Assembly: GCA_022925895.1 (NCBI GenBank)
Contig: JAKSYS010000175.1
Coordinates: 31,643 to 95,642, forward strand
Reading direction: 5' to 3'
Length of the DNA stretch: 64,000 nucleotides
Origin: Fragilaria crotonensis
Lineage: Eukaryota > Bacillariophyta > Fragilariophyceae > Fragilariales > Fragilariaceae
The notes under the pieces are model-generated. The model ran no database searches. It was given only the letters and a program-made list of their open reading frames with translations, and had not been told where the DNA came from. The translations under genes were made by a program, and so were the position numbers. Shown here piece after piece: positions 24,375-36,174 of this stretch. Position 1 is the stretch's first letter, and every line of letters starts with the position of its first letter.

Positions 24375-25601
24375 TTACATTGTGATCAGCATTGAGCGAT
24401 TCCATTTCTGAAATCTTTGTAGCCACCCAATGCCAACAACTCTTCGACAGACAAAATGTCGTCCAACCGTAGTGAGCGGACGAGCGGAAAACGTCCTGTC
24501 ATATTCCGTGTTGTTGGAAAGGAAAAGGATGACAAGCGCGACATCAATCTGATGGAACCTTTTCGTGCCGGAATTTATTCGAGCTTGCCTCAGTTTAGAT
24601 CTCTCTTCGGCACCAAAGAAACTGTTGTACCAGCACGAATCCGGTTCAGGAAACGACGTTTTCACTTCGTATCTATCCGCCCTGTGATGTGACACGCGCC
24701 TTGGTGTTTGGCTGGCAATATCTGGAACTTCAAGAAACTTCAAAGAATTGCTGTGGCTCGGAGTATCGGGATATGTCTCACCCACATCGGATTCAAAAGT
24801 CATCGATGCATGGGATGTCTCAACGAACAACATTGGCCGCTCCCCATTGACCGTCGGACTTTCTGTTTCGACAAACCCGTCAGAATCAACCGACTTGGGT
24901 TTAAAGGATTGTCGTCTAAAGTTTTGTTGTTGTTCAATCCAATTTAAATCATTTTGAAGCTGACTGTCAACGCCTGTCGGTGACACCATTCTGTTGGTGG
25001 GTGATATCAGTTTTGCAATGGTACTTCGAATCGTAGGATTCGGCTTGTAATCATGTTCGATCCATTTATCATCAGCTATCTGGAAACCCAGCATACATTC
25101 GTCATCCCCTACGCATTCATGAAATCCCAATGTCAACTCACCCACTTCGTCACCACCCATGAAGAACAAACTTTCTTGGTCGAGCATGGCAGGATTCTCG
25201 ACCGCTTTTTCAGAACATGTGGTAGCATCGTCATTCACCAGCTCCTCGTTGTCGATACCAACCACGTCCTGTATTTCTTTCACATCGTCGCCTTCTTTCT
25301 CGATCTCAACAACATCAATCGCCAAAGGTGTCTGGTGCGAGACACTTTCATAGGCATGAGCTTGTGGAACGCCCTCCACCTCACTTGGCTCGCATTTCAA
25401 GGGAGTGAAGTCTCGAAGTAAATCAGGTGATGGCGAGCAAATCAGTTCGCATTTCAAAGGCGTAAAGTCTCGAAGTAAACCTGATGATGGTGAAAAAATC
25501 TGTTCGCATTTCAAAGGCGTGAAATCTCGAGGTAAACCGGGAGATGATGGTGAGCGATGAATCATCAAGTGCTCCAGGCGTTCGTTGGCGTCGACTTGCA
25601 T
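24375..25601 (-). CDS. Unknown Ser/Thr/Pro-rich protein with three RDFTPLKCE repeats
   Basis: About 408 aa if started at the ATG 25601; a stop lies upstream in the frame, so an exon is not needed. The N-terminal third carries three tandem units of about 19-21 residues, each SP..GL.RDFTPLKCE (25388-25556). An acidic middle (EIEKEGDDVKEIQDVV) and an SPTNRMVSPTG segment follow. The C-terminus is basic. No enzyme motif is visible. TP and SP dipeptides suggest proline-directed phosphorylation, for example by a CDK or MAPK; this is inference. The composition and the absence of stops over 400 codons support a real gene. Confidence 0.65.
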   Translation of the reverse strand: MQVDANERLEHLMIHRSPSSPGLPRDFTPLKCEQIFSPSSGLLRDFTPLKCELICSPSPDLLRDFTPLKCEPSEVEGVPQAHAYESVSHQTPLAIDVVEIEKEGDDVKEIQDVVGIDNEELVNDDATTCSEKAVENPAMLDQESLFFMGGDEVGELTLGFHECVGDDECMLGFQIADDKWIEHDYKPNPTIRSTIAKLISPTNRMVSPTGVDSQLQNDLNWIEQQQNFRRQSFKPKSVDSDGFVETESPTVNGERPMLFVETSHASMTFESDVGETYPDTPSHSNSLKFLEVPDIASQTPRRVSHHRADRYEVKTSFPEPDSCWYNSFFGAEERSKLRQARINSGTKRFHQIDVALVILFLSNNTEYDRTFSARPLTTVGRHFVCRRVVGIGWLQRFQKWNRSMLITM

Positions 25602-26664
25602 CTCTGGAACGACGCCGTTATCAAACAACGTTATCAACCTCCAGGCTCAACCTTTCGTCGTCTTATCACCACTTGTCTTAAAGAAGCAAGTCTGTTTGTC
25701 GAGTCAATCAATCACTGACGAAACAGGGAAGGATGTCAACTTTGTGACAGCAATGCAAACAAACGGTTTCCAGTTTTCGGTATAATACCATGCACTGAGA
25801 GCAAGATATCAAAAAATGGCCGTTTATTCGTCCCGACGGCGAAACACGATTTTCAATATAGACTTTGACCAACGAGTCTAGGAGGATGAGCACATATCGA
25901 CGTCATTTTGTGCGATGCATAGACGTAGTCACATGGTCACATGGACACTTACGACTCTAGCTAGAGTTAATTGGACGGGTAAAATATTTAAGTTCGCATA
26001 CATATCGTACGTATATGACGTAGGCACAGTACCTGTACGAAGAAGCCTCCACTACTTCAATGCTCATGCACCCGCGGAATCTGATGACTGATGACAACAC
26101 TGATGTCAGCTGCCACCAGAACCAGGTTCGTACAATTGTACAGTATGTATGACCATAATCGTATGATCGTATGCATCTACTATCTACTCAATGGATCCGG
26201 CTACTGTACCAGGTACCAACAGTTCTCGTATTGGCATATCGTCTCCGGATACACCCAGCGAACAAACAACGCCACTCATGCTAGAGGAACGACACTTCAC
26301 TCTCTGTCTTGGGGTTGACCTCTGCGGATTCACCCATCGATCAAACAGAGCCAATCATGGAAAGGCGCCGCACTCCTCATCGTACGAGTGAAATCACTTC
26401 CGACGTACTGTTAATCTACAATAGAACTGTGAACACCATAAAATTGCGGGAAAGGCCAGTCTCAATAATGTAACACGAACCTAACGCGTTGTCAACACAA
26501 GAATTACAAGCCTGACATTAGGCATCGGCTAATTACCTCGTCGCCTCCTTCTCCTTTGTGGAGTAACAATTTGCCAGATAAACCGGGCAACCATATCCAT
26601 ATGGACTGACCAGTGAACCACTGCTTCCTCCCAACGCAAGAGCATCTTCACCGCCGATGTCTAG
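25602..26664. other. Intergenic, no gene seen
   Basis: No supported gene. Overlapping short frames at 26091-26391 have no recognisable content. Confidence 0.5.
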
Positions 26665-27129
26665 CTACATCATCGGAACTCCCCATGTCTTGCGCTGGAC
26701 ACTCCCTCGAACCTTGCTTTCAACAGTGAAGGCCGGTGGACTGACAATCATGGATGGGCTGCACGAATTCATTGCAGCAGCCATAATTCCCTTCTTCTTC
26801 CTTTGTACTTCATCAGGGTCATCTTGCGCAAGACCGTCTAGTGCAAAGCAGACATCACACGCAGGCTGTAATACCTCGTAGTTGGTAGGCGTTGGCGGGG
26901 CGGCCCCCGTCCCGAGAACAGGAACAACACCATTTCCTCCAGCCATCATTCGACCGACCGTCGCGTCGCAGACAGGTCCATTTGATGTTTCATTCGACAA
27001 AACTACCAAGTCATCTTCCTCCTGAGAAGTCACATGGTGAATGATCACCATGTCATCTTCTTGTGATGCTGACTTGTGACGAGAGTCCGTTTGTTCGTCG
27101 ATGCGGAACATTTGAAGGAGAGACATCAT
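26665..27129 (-). CDS. Hypothetical protein, 154 aa
   Basis: ATG at 27129 (a second ATG is at 27126), stop at 26665. It is acidic at the N-terminus, then has the segment APPTPTNYEVLQPACDVCFALDGLAQDDPDEVQRKKKG and a basic tail. No known domain. It is not overlapped by a better frame, but it is short, so it may be a chance open frame or an element gene. Confidence 0.35.
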   Translation of the reverse strand: MMSLLQMFRIDEQTDSRHKSASQEDDMVIIHHVTSQEEDDLVVLSNETSNGPVCDATVGRMMAGGNGVVPVLGTGAAPPTPTNYEVLQPACDVCFALDGLAQDDPDEVQRKKKGIMAAAMNSCSPSMIVSPPAFTVESKVRGSVQRKTWGVPMM

Positions 27130-27654
27130 GGTTGATTAGTAGTATTCACGTTAATGAGTTGACTCGTGCGTGAAATCCTGGGAACATGATTTAGGTTGAT
27201 GCGGTCCCTCCGAAACAAATGAAGTTCCCTGTCAGTCTTGTAGGAGTGACCTTCGTACCTTTATGCGATCAGTCAGATTTGAGAGTCATGTGCCAATACA
27301 CGTCTGGATACTTTTTTGTAAAAACCGTACATGTATGATAGACTGCGCGGCTTGAGGTACCTGGTATAAAAAATTCTCTGATAGTTTTGTCATCCCTCTG
27401 GACCATACAGAGTATATACGATTATTCAAGATTTGCCAGAAACCCGTATGCACAGCAGTATGTCATACATTCCTCTGGACTTGTCGTATGACCGTATGAC
27501 ACATGGTGACTACTAGTACGATAGTAACACTCAAATACTGGTTGTGCGCCTTCCAAGTACTGTATCTAAAGTACTGAGTAATACAACGCCGGACGCTGTA
27601 TACAAGGAACTGTAGTATGGTACTGTACATTGTAATTTACAATACTCTACTGAT

Positions 27655-29169
27655 TAGAGAGATCCTCTTTTGAATTTTTACAATACAAATTTACAAAACT
27701 CCGGACCCAGTACCGGTTCTGGGTCCTCAGCTTCGTAAAATTGAGATTCGATTTTCCCTTAACTTCATGAATTTTGGGGTCCTTTGGTAAATTTGAAGCC
27801 CGAATTTCCCTTCGACTTGACACTGAACAAATTCCGTTCCACGTGTTTACTTCGTTCGGAAAGTACCTCCACGTGGAAAACAATATGTGTATATCAGCGT
27901 ACGTTCTAGTAGTTTGTAGACGTTTCATCGTGCGGCGCGCTCTGAATTGAGGCGGCGCGCTTTGGCATGTCCCTGGAAGTTCGCGAACACAAAAAACTGT
28001 ATCTTGTGTCTTGTGTCATGTCCTCATCGGAACTCGACGATGACGTTTGCCATTCCGATGTGGTTGTTCTAGAACAACCACATCGCGATGAAGGTCATTC
28101 GATCGCCCTTGTTTCGGGTGATTCAACGGAAGAAACGACATCTTCCTCCGGCAACGTGGACACGAGAAACTTGGCGTCTTCGTCACGTGCTCGATTGAGG
28201 TGGTTGCCCGCGTCAACAGTCTCAACTGTCAAGAATGGAAGGGTCATGCAGGTGGCTCCATTCTTGACAGATCCCATAAATTTGATGGACATCATGCTTG
28301 TGCGGCAGTTGATTGCAGACTTACCGTTTGAGGCTCCTCATGGGAAGAGCATGGCAGCCTGGGCGACAAGTGCCAAGTATCTGAGCATATCCACGGCTCC
28401 GGATGGAAATGCAGTGTTCCCTTCAGTTTGCAATGGGCAATGGGCGTGATCACTTGAAGAGTCGGTTCCTTTAACATGCCATTGAATTCTGGTTGCGATG
28501 AGGATCCATCAAGTGAGAAGCTAAATGCTGGCGGCACCAAACAATGCAGCGATGACATACACTCCTTGGCCACTGCAAGAGCCTATGATGAAGAAGAGAA
28601 GGCAGACACCCGTCACAATGATGCAATGGGTTATCTAACTGTAGAACAGCTTCGAGGTTTGAGAGGTTGAAAGAGGAAGGACGTAGTACCCAACTGTGCG
28701 TCGCCAATGCCTGCTAACAATGACATACTCATGGCTTTCAATGAAGCCATGGCCGAACGACAAAGGTAGCCGCAGTAGTGATGAGTAGCCAATCTAGCTG
28801 TCCTTTTTGTAATGTCTAAGAGTTAGGAGAGGGACAACTGATAGACTCTACACGTTGCATCTCCGCACCAGTCAGGAGTGTTAGGAGTTAGGACTGGCAT
28901 TTAGGTGCAGTCTACATGTGCATAGAAACAACGAACAATTGTACTGGTACCTACCGCTACTACTAGTAGGAGTACTCCGAGAATAGCAATCAGTGGTACT
29001 CCGAGTACCAGACAAGAGTAATTTCGAAGGAATCTGAGTTGTGAAATTTATCTTGTTTTTCTAAAAAGAGGACATCAATTTTACACTGTAAATTACAGGA
29101 ACAAATTTACACAAATCTTCGTAAGGTTACGGGTTCCGTACTGTAAACAATAAAAAGAGGATCTCTCTA
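27655..29169. mobile_element. 1.5-kb element with perfect 17-bp terminal inverted repeats
   Basis: TAGAGAGATCCTCTTTT at 27655-27671 is repeated exactly in reverse complement at 29153-29169. The inside bears a Myb/SANT-like fragment on plus (about 28230-28770) and nothing that looks like a transposase. This is the form of a non-autonomous DNA transposon carrying only the DNA-binding partner gene. No clear target duplication is visible. Confidence 0.65.
28230..28770 (+). pseudogene. Myb/SANT-like transposon protein, broken
   Basis: The frame 27967-28449 contains TDPINLMDIMLVRQLIADLPFEAPHGKSMAAWATSAKYLS. This matches the SANT/Myb-like pattern 'D..LL..V....PFA..HG....AW..VA..L' of transposon-associated proteins in stramenopiles. 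The frame stops at 28449. A charged helical segment (AYDEEEKADTRHNDAMGYLT) follows in another frame at 28590-28670, then FNEAMAERQR near 28740. Frame changes make it non-functional. The upstream Ser/Thr-rich part (27967-28200) may be its N-terminus. Confidence 0.5.
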
Positions 29170-29485
29170 TTGTAATGGAATGACACGACCATTGCAATTG
29201 CTGCTGCCAAAACTTATATTTACATTTAATCATACATGAGGATCGGAGATATATTTAAACAATTATGCGCCGCTCAAATTCGTTGATGTCGGGGTCCCGC
29301 ATGCCACGTGACTCACGACACTGATTTTGCGTGAACTCCGTCGAATCCGCGTTGTGCCGCTTCATTCCTGTTCGACCAGAATGACGTTGATCGAGTTTCG
29401 TCGAACACTTTTTAATCCACTATTAGCATTCTGATGTCAACATTGCTGTGTACGTAAGCGGAGATCAATCATCCCTTGCGCCAAC
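29170..29485. other. Upstream region of the SRPBCC gene
   Basis: About 315 bp. A CACGTGAC word (G-box core CACGTG) occurs at about 29315, some 170 bp before the start codon. No other element identified. Confidence 0.35.
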
Positions 29486-29968
29486 ATGGGCCTCAGATAT
29501 CGCATCGAGAAAACATCCCTCATCCACGCTCCTTGCGATGAAGTTTACAATGTAATCGCTGATTACAATCAACATCATGGTAACATTATCCCTCCCCATC
29601 TTTTCGGTGGAATTGAGGTTCTCAAGGGAACTGGAGTGGGTAGTGGGACGCGCATTGCTTGCACGTTTCGTCTTCTTGGTCAGTCAAGTACCTTGGTGAT
29701 GGATGTGTCGGAACTGAGTGGCCCACGCGGTGCACGAATCATACAAGAGATCGACAGTTGTGCTAAGAACATCACACAGTTCATTGTGATCCCCAAGTCA
29801 AGCGATTCGTGCATCGTTACAATTCGAACCGATGTCATGAGGGAAATCGGCTGGGTGGCGGGAAAACTGGATGAGTTATTTACTAGAGCCTTGCTGAACG
29901 ATTGGTATACCAAGGAACTGGAACAGCTTGAAAAATATGTAATGTCCATAAATATGGACGAGGAGTGA
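29486..29968 (+). CDS. SRPBCC / polyketide-cyclase-like (START-type) protein
   Basis: 160 aa, single exon, start at ATG 29486 after an in-frame stop region. The pattern is typical of the SRPBCC helix-grip fold: opening strand with I.APCDEVYNVIADYNQHHG, then IEVLKGTGVGSGTRIACTF, a charged strand and a long C-terminal helix (WVAGKLDELFTRALLNDWYTKELEQLEKYV). These proteins bind small hydrophobic ligands in a cavity; no catalytic residues are apparent. No signal peptide, so it is likely cytosolic. Its neighbour at 30173 is convergent. Confidence 0.8.
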   Translation: MGLRYRIEKTSLIHAPCDEVYNVIADYNQHHGNIIPPHLFGGIEVLKGTGVGSGTRIACTFRLLGQSSTLVMDVSELSGPRGARIIQEIDSCAKNITQFIVIPKSSDSCIVTIRTDVMREIGWVAGKLDELFTRALLNDWYTKELEQLEKYVMSINMDEE

Positions 29969-30172
29969 TGTAAGGAGTGCCTCCAGTTGGGAGCAGCTAG
30001 CTCTTTTGCAGACTGTAGAATGTGAAAATCTATCTTTCGCTCGACGAAGCAGCCTATGTTGATGCGTTTCCATTCCTAACAAGGCCGCCTCTAGTAGCTA
30101 TTCAAAATGCCCTAAGCGAAGCTCGTTCATAGTAAAAGGACAGATTCTGTACATTTATCCCACGTATGGGTG

Positions 30173-30862
30173 TTACGCTGCTGCAGCAAGTGTAACATCT
30201 TGCATTGATGCGTTCAAAACAAATCCGTTGCTGTCTTGTTCCGCGATGAACGTGACGAAGCCCTCTCGACAAAAGATAATCAGAGCTTCCCTGAGCACCC
30301 GAAAGTAAGTACGCGCTTGTTCATAATTGACCATTTCATGTTCGACGTTCCCCATGTTGTTGTAGATAGCGAGGTCCAGCAATTCCGGCATTCGAGGTTG
30401 AGGTCGACGTGACCGAATACCCTCTGCAATCTTGTAAAAGCCCATTGCTTCGTCTAAAAGCCTTGTTTGATTTCTTGAAATAGCCAGGAGATGATACGAA
30501 AGTCCAATGTTGTAGACAATCATTGAACTCTCCTCTGACAATTCGAAGACCGATGGCTCCACTTCGCGGATTCTTTCAAAGTCGTTGTTGATCAGGACTG
30601 CTCTCTGGTAGAGAAAAGAATCTCCAGGAAGATGAAGAGGAATGTGTGGGAGAGCTGACCACTGGATGAAGGAATGGCGTTCACCAGTGTCGAACACGTG
30701 CTGTTCGACGCCATTTTCGCTTTGAGCCTCGACAATGGCCACGGTCATGAATTGCAACGCCTTGCGGAAGCAGTCCCTGGCAGTAGCAAGCTCTCCATAT
30801 TCGAGGTATCCGCAACCTTCATTGTTCAATGCAATGCTCTGGTAGTAGTTTTTGATCGACAT
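30173..30862 (-). CDS. TPR-like repeat protein, 229 aa
   Basis: The best start is the ATG at 30862 (MSIKNYYQSIALNNEGCGYL); an upstream ATG at 30937 would add a hydrophobic stretch unlike the family. Helical TPR-type repeats are seen: ALNNEGCGYLEYGELATARDCFRKAL, YNIGLSYHLLAISRNQTRLLDEAMGFYKIAE, LAIYNNMGNVEHEMVNYEQARTYFRVLREAL. The tail ends NASMQDVTLAAAA. Such proteins serve as protein-interaction scaffolds; the partner is unknown. The gene is convergent with the SRPBCC gene 204 bp away. Confidence 0.7.
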   Translation of the reverse strand: MSIKNYYQSIALNNEGCGYLEYGELATARDCFRKALQFMTVAIVEAQSENGVEQHVFDTGERHSFIQWSALPHIPLHLPGDSFLYQRAVLINNDFERIREVEPSVFELSEESSMIVYNIGLSYHLLAISRNQTRLLDEAMGFYKIAEGIRSRRPQPRMPELLDLAIYNNMGNVEHEMVNYEQARTYFRVLREALIIFCREGFVTFIAEQDSNGFVLNASMQDVTLAAAA

Positions 30863-30937
30863 GATGTGATTTTTGAAAGTCAAATGGATTATTTGTGAGA
30901 CGAGTAGGAATGCGAGTGGGATACAATGTGAAATCAA

Positions 30938-32443
30938 AAAGTCCGCAAGCGCTTGCGTAAATCGGATGACCCCACCTGCCGTCCTGAATGCAAGACATTC
31001 TGTATGTAGTTGAGAGGTACGGTTCCAGCAATCGGTCGGGGGTCACACCTGTCAACTGACATCTGACGCATTTTCGGGTCTTCTACACCAACATATATGT
31101 GGTGACTTCGAGTCTCGGGTCTGAAACTGACGTGCGAATCACCTATGTGTTACTATGTGACCGAAATTTCATTCTGCGTTCACGGCTGGGGTCATCCACA
31201 AGGAATTCCTGGTACTCGGTTTCAGTATAATCTTCGTATACCAGACAGATAGCTCTAATAACATCGAATGTCTAAATCATTGGTATACTGACATGCGTCG
31301 AACTCCGCAGAACACGCCACATTTCGACAATGTATCATAATTGTCTGTCCAATTCGAGTATTCCTAAGCAATTCGAACACTTCCGATGTCCGCAGACATA
31401 GCCCAGACATGGACGATCGAATATTGGGTGCTCCAGAACCCGGTACAGAGAATGGTCTGTGGTCCGTGGCTACTATGATACTCCGAGTACAATCCTACAG
31501 GGAAATGTTACAATGAACAAGTAGTTTGAAAGGCATGATACAGTAATAAATATAATAATGATGGTCATCTGTCATCTGTCATCTGCTTATTCACCTGCAT
31601 AGCTTCCAACGATCCCATAGTGGAGTCACTAATAAAAGGAATTGTGAATTGTGACCCAAATTCCTTGCCAGGGTCAGGCATTCCGTCGTGTTCGAAGTTC
31701 GAACTATGACATCGTCATCACTCGTGAGTCGTCTAGTATGATAGAGAGTTCCGAGTTCCGATTAAAGGATTTGTCACGACCGTACGCGACAGCAGCATGA
31801 GAGCAGAAAGCATACCCGAGTATACGTGTATATATATATACTTGCATGCAATATAATGAGCTACAGTACGAAGTACGAAGTGTATGCATAGAGTGCTGTA
31901 CCTCTGGTACTCCACGGCGTACAACACTGCCATGAAGCGTTGTAGGACGCAGAGTTCTGTCGAACGAAATTACGACTCGCGGACGACGAGCGTTTATATC
32001 ACAAGAAGGGGAAGAAAGTCGGAAAACATGCTCGAATCGTTGTGTCGAGAGGCTGTGGAGGGAGGTCATAAATCACTCTACAAGTGTGACTATGCGAACT
32101 AGCAACTTCTACTAGAGTCTTCTCAGAGTCCTGGTTTTCTATATGCAAGCCGCAAAGCGGGTCGTCAGATTTCAGCCTTGACGAGACGGTTGCACACGCT
32201 GGTGTGGAAAAACTAGGTGCGAGTCACGTCTTGCTATTGAGTTCACGACGGTTGGTCTCGAGTCTAAAACATCCAAGGTAATCCTTCATGCTATGATGGA
32301 ACGAATCCGAATTATTGACTTGGTAAGTCTACACCACACTGTACGAACAACACTACAATTAGGCACACAACAATACGGACCGAAACGAAGGTGCGTAAGG
32401 TCGGAATCTCCCATTCTGACACCAACCTTATCTTTCATTTGAA
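30938..32443. other. Intergenic, no gene seen
   Basis: 1.5 kb with small frames only. It contains short TATATA and CATCTGT runs and several GTAC-rich words. Confidence 0.5.
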
Positions 32444-33503
32444 CTAGGATTCTTCGCGATGTCTCATTTGTCCCAACATTGCAGGAAGGGACGTCAACTT
32501 GAGATCTTTATAGGTGAGATAGACCGGATTACGCATGTTCATGGGCACACGGCAAATGGCAGCTCTTCGCCTCCAGTTTCCGATTGGCGCGCAACAAAAG
32601 GATTCGAGAATGGTTCGTACGATCGTCGTTTATCCCATGCCGACGCGAGTACATAAAATTTCTCCAACGCCGATCGTGCTTCGATAGCCGCACGATAGAA
32701 TTCTCATTGGCGGTAGAAAAGCTGAGACAGCACGACGTGGGGTTCCGAAATGAAAGGATTCTGACGCATGGATGTGTAGAGCAGTGCAATTTGCTCGTCA
32801 GCGCTGAGAGAAGTTTCGTGCATTACAACATTCCAATATGCATCTCGGGCTTCAGTCTCACGCTCGACACTTACAACCCTCCATGCAGTGGTTGAATATG
32901 GGTGGAATAACTTCGAGATGATCCTTGATGGCGTAACAAACAGACGAAACCCAATAGAAACCAACTGCGGGTATGCCGCTTCCAGGATACAAGATTGAAG
33001 CGCCTCGTTCAATCTGATGATAATCCGCAATTGTGACCATAAGACTATTGGCGGCATCGACTTGACTCACATTCCAGGTACCCTCGATCCGATGTGGTAC
33101 AGTCTGCTCACCGTTATGGTTGTCCCGAAGGTGACGGTCTGGTTTACCACGGACGCAAACTTACAGAGCGCTCCACGCTGGACGCCAAAGCTTCCCCGGC
33201 TTCGCCGACAATCCCTCTTAACTTTTCGCGATCGCTTTTCGACGAGGCATCCAGCAGATGAAATTGTAACACCTCCCCAGAATATGCCGTGTGGACTAAC
33301 CCCGTCCTTCGAATGACTTGAGGAAGCCCGCAGGCTGCCAGAATGCTAAACGTCCCTTGCAAATGTTAGTAGAAAGTCGAACGAGCATGAGCAAACTCAT
33401 TGACCGAATCATCCAAAGCCTTGAGCGATGCCATCATATCCACGCTGCTTTCATCCAAGAAATTCCAATCCTTGTGCAGCAAGGCACGAATCTTGACAGG
33501 CAT
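32444..33503 (-). pseudogene. Broken gene resembling the DUF6817-type family with a helical C-terminal part
   Basis: Reading the minus strand from ATG 33503: MPVKIRALLHKDWNFL..., then HARSTFY, an in-frame TAA, and HLQGTFSILAACGLPQVIRRTGLVHTAYSGEVLQF. The last is an H...G.LHTAYSGE pattern like DUF6817. After a shift, VSQVDAANSLMVTIADYHQIERGASILYPGSGIPAVGFYWVSSVCYAIK, then another shift and ARDAYWNVVMHETSLSADEQIALLYTSMRQNPFISEPHVVLSQ (TPR-like), then SALEKFYVLASAWDKRRSYEPF, and a final MLGQMRHREES stop at 32444. At least four disruptions. A real or recently broken gene is likely, but the family name is from pattern recognition only. Confidence 0.5.
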
Positions 33504-34999
33504 TTTGGGAAATGACACACTCGAATGGGCGCGATTGGTGGAAGACGAAGAAGGTGCCCACGTGGTTTGGCGGTCGATTGAAGTTGCCGGTGGAGACTGA
33601 TGATCGTCAACAAGGACAGGGATGAAACACTCACTCGCTGCAATGCCACAAAGGACAGTTCCTTGGTAATTGAATTGCGCGTTGCTTTATGTCGTTCGGT
33701 TTGCTTCTACCGAGTTGGTTGCATTCATTCCTTGCAGGCTGGGCTGCCGCAACAACGCTAGGAATGGCAGAAGGCGGGCGAGGCTCGAGAACTTCATGTT
33801 AAGATATTGAAATCTAGCAGAGCGTTCGGTGTTGACATATCCTTGAGTTTGTGTTTGTCGTAGGACGAAGAACAAATGACATGGGAGAACCGGCATTGCC
33901 ATCGATTCCGAATCTTGCCTGTGGATAGAAATTAGAGCAGTTGATGCTGAGTTTGTGAGTTCGCCTGCTGAGCATGTGTTGCGCCTGTACTACAGTAGTT
34001 GTCAAGATTTTTTGTGCTACTGACGTGGTGTCGAGTGCTACTGTATCTGATGGACAGTACACCACGCACGACAGTACCAGTATCTCTGCTGGTTGTTCTG
34101 TTGATCATGAATTGCAGCATGGCAATGGTGTTGATTGGACTGCAGCTGCAACCAAGCTCAAAGGACATTGAAGAATGAGGTCAACAATGAAAAAGAAGAT
34201 TAAAGATTCTTTTGTTGAAGTGTCAAACCAGTGGGATTGAATGGTTGTTCCTGGAAATGTTGGGATTAAGTATGTGGTGGATGGGATTGAATAATTACCA
34301 GACTCACAAGGATTGCATGATTGAAGGCTACAAATGAGAACTTACCTTTGCATTGATGTTTATGGAGCAACAAATCACTAAGCTCAATTTAAACAACTAA
34401 GATTTAGTACTGGATGAAATAGCTAGTACTGAACATTAATACTACGGTATTTGAATCCGACAATCAGATCGGAAATTGGAACCCAGAATTCTTAACATGT
34501 AGTATGGAGTATGGATTACGGATGCAATTGTATAATTGGTGTTTGAAACTCGCTGTTTTCAACAGCTGTTTATAACCACTTTTTCCCGCAGTTGTACAAA
34601 ATGTATAATTGAACAGTGGTTAGTAGGGTTAAGGGATCACAATGACGCCACAGTTTGCACTTCCAAACTTCACTTGTCATCGTTGATTAAGGCTGTTTTG
34701 AGTTTGTATATTTGTTTCTCTGTTGTTGAATTGTGTGAAGGATACAATGGTAGGACACAAAAATGATTAAGGTGTTCTTAAAGATGGTGAGACCAAGCAA
34801 AGGATATCATCTGGGAATGCGTTGGCAAACTGTACACGCACTTCTCCTTTTGATGATTGGGTGCAGTCAACTAAGTCAAGTATGATAAATGATTGGCATG
34901 CAATGGGGCAGAGTAATAAGGATTATGCTATAACAGTACTAGTGTAGCTAATGAACAAGAGAATTGGCTTGCGTGTGAGCCAGCATGGCATCGTGGCAA

Positions 35000-35280
35000 A
35001 CTTATTTTTGGGAAGAAATCTGTTCTCATGAACTTACTTAGCTATTAAAAAAATTCTTCTTGTGAACTTATTCATAAGATGATTTCTTCTTATGAACTTC
35101 TTGATGAGAAGATTTCATTGTATCATTACACTTTCATGTACTAGAAGTCTACCTCAAAAACAAGAAGGCATCCAATCATGAACTTATTCACGAGAACAAA
35201 ACTTCTCATCAACCTATTTATTGGAAGAATCTTCTCATCAACTTGTTCATGAGAAGTTATCTAATTGTGGCCTTTTTCAG
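35000..35280. repeat. Degenerate palindromic repeats of CTTCTCATGAACTTATTC type
   Basis: At least six imperfect units related to TTCTTCTCATGAACTT and its complement are arranged in both orientations. Pairing of neighbouring units would make hairpins. Function unknown. Confidence 0.5.
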
Positions 35281-35833
35281 AAGAAATTACCTCCGAGCCT
35301 GCCAAGCCCCCATTCGCATTCATGGCGCCAGACAGAAGTATCTATTGACGTTATTTATTAAGCAGTTGTGGCTGTGTTCACTTCTCTTGAACTGAAAGCC
35401 CTAAAATCTTGGTAAAGTGGGGGTTAAGAAGGAATTCCGGATGTCCCTGGACTTCTATGCATGGACAATCCGATAAGAACTCAAGGAGATGACCCAACAT
35501 CGACATCATACTAGCAATAAAAAGCTGCGTTGGACCATCATGTAGAGCACCCATGCCACTTGTACTAGGCCGCAACCAGCATCATGGCATTCTATAGTTA
35601 CTCATTTCTTTCAAGGTTTTTCCAATTTGCAGGCCCAGCTTTCTGTCACGACAACAGCAGCAATGGAAATGCTTAGTCTGTTGTGACAGGCGATTCAACT
35701 GGATGGTTTTAAGTTTGGAATTGAAAATGCATCCTACTGGGCACCTGTGATAGTATGTAGGATGTGCCAAAATTGACCATACTTTGCTACTTGACTGTAC
35801 TGAGGCATACTAGTCCAGCAGTTGTGCTAAATA

Positions 35834-36174
35834 CGTGGGATTTGTGGTGCTAGTAACGTACCACGTTCTTATCTCCAAAACCACCATCATTACCAAACTA
35901 GCGGGAGTTGTGGTACCAGCACATCATCCATAAATCCCGCCTTCACCATAATTAGCAGGCCTTTGTGGTACCATATAATCCGCTTATCCCGTCATGAATG
36001 AGTGTGAACGACAAGGAAGGAGTACAATCGCACTTTAGAAATTCGTGCTTGTGAGTATTTGTTGCGCATCTTCAGAGGTGTCGGATTATGCATCTACTCT
36101 AGAACATTTTGTGCTAGCCCACCGCCATCACCATAACGCGGGATTTGTGGTATCATATTATCCGCAAATCCCGC
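35834..36174. repeat. Four hairpin-forming repeats, GCGGGATTTGTGG type
   Basis: Units at 35834-35865, 35901-35940, 35955-35991 and 36138-36174. The last pairs GCGGGATTTGTGG with CCGCAAATCCCGC across a 10-11-base loop with one mismatch. The units share TTGTGGTACCA and are interleaved with CACCATCA sequences. They are non-coding and resemble nested MITE ends or structured repeats. Confidence 0.6.
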
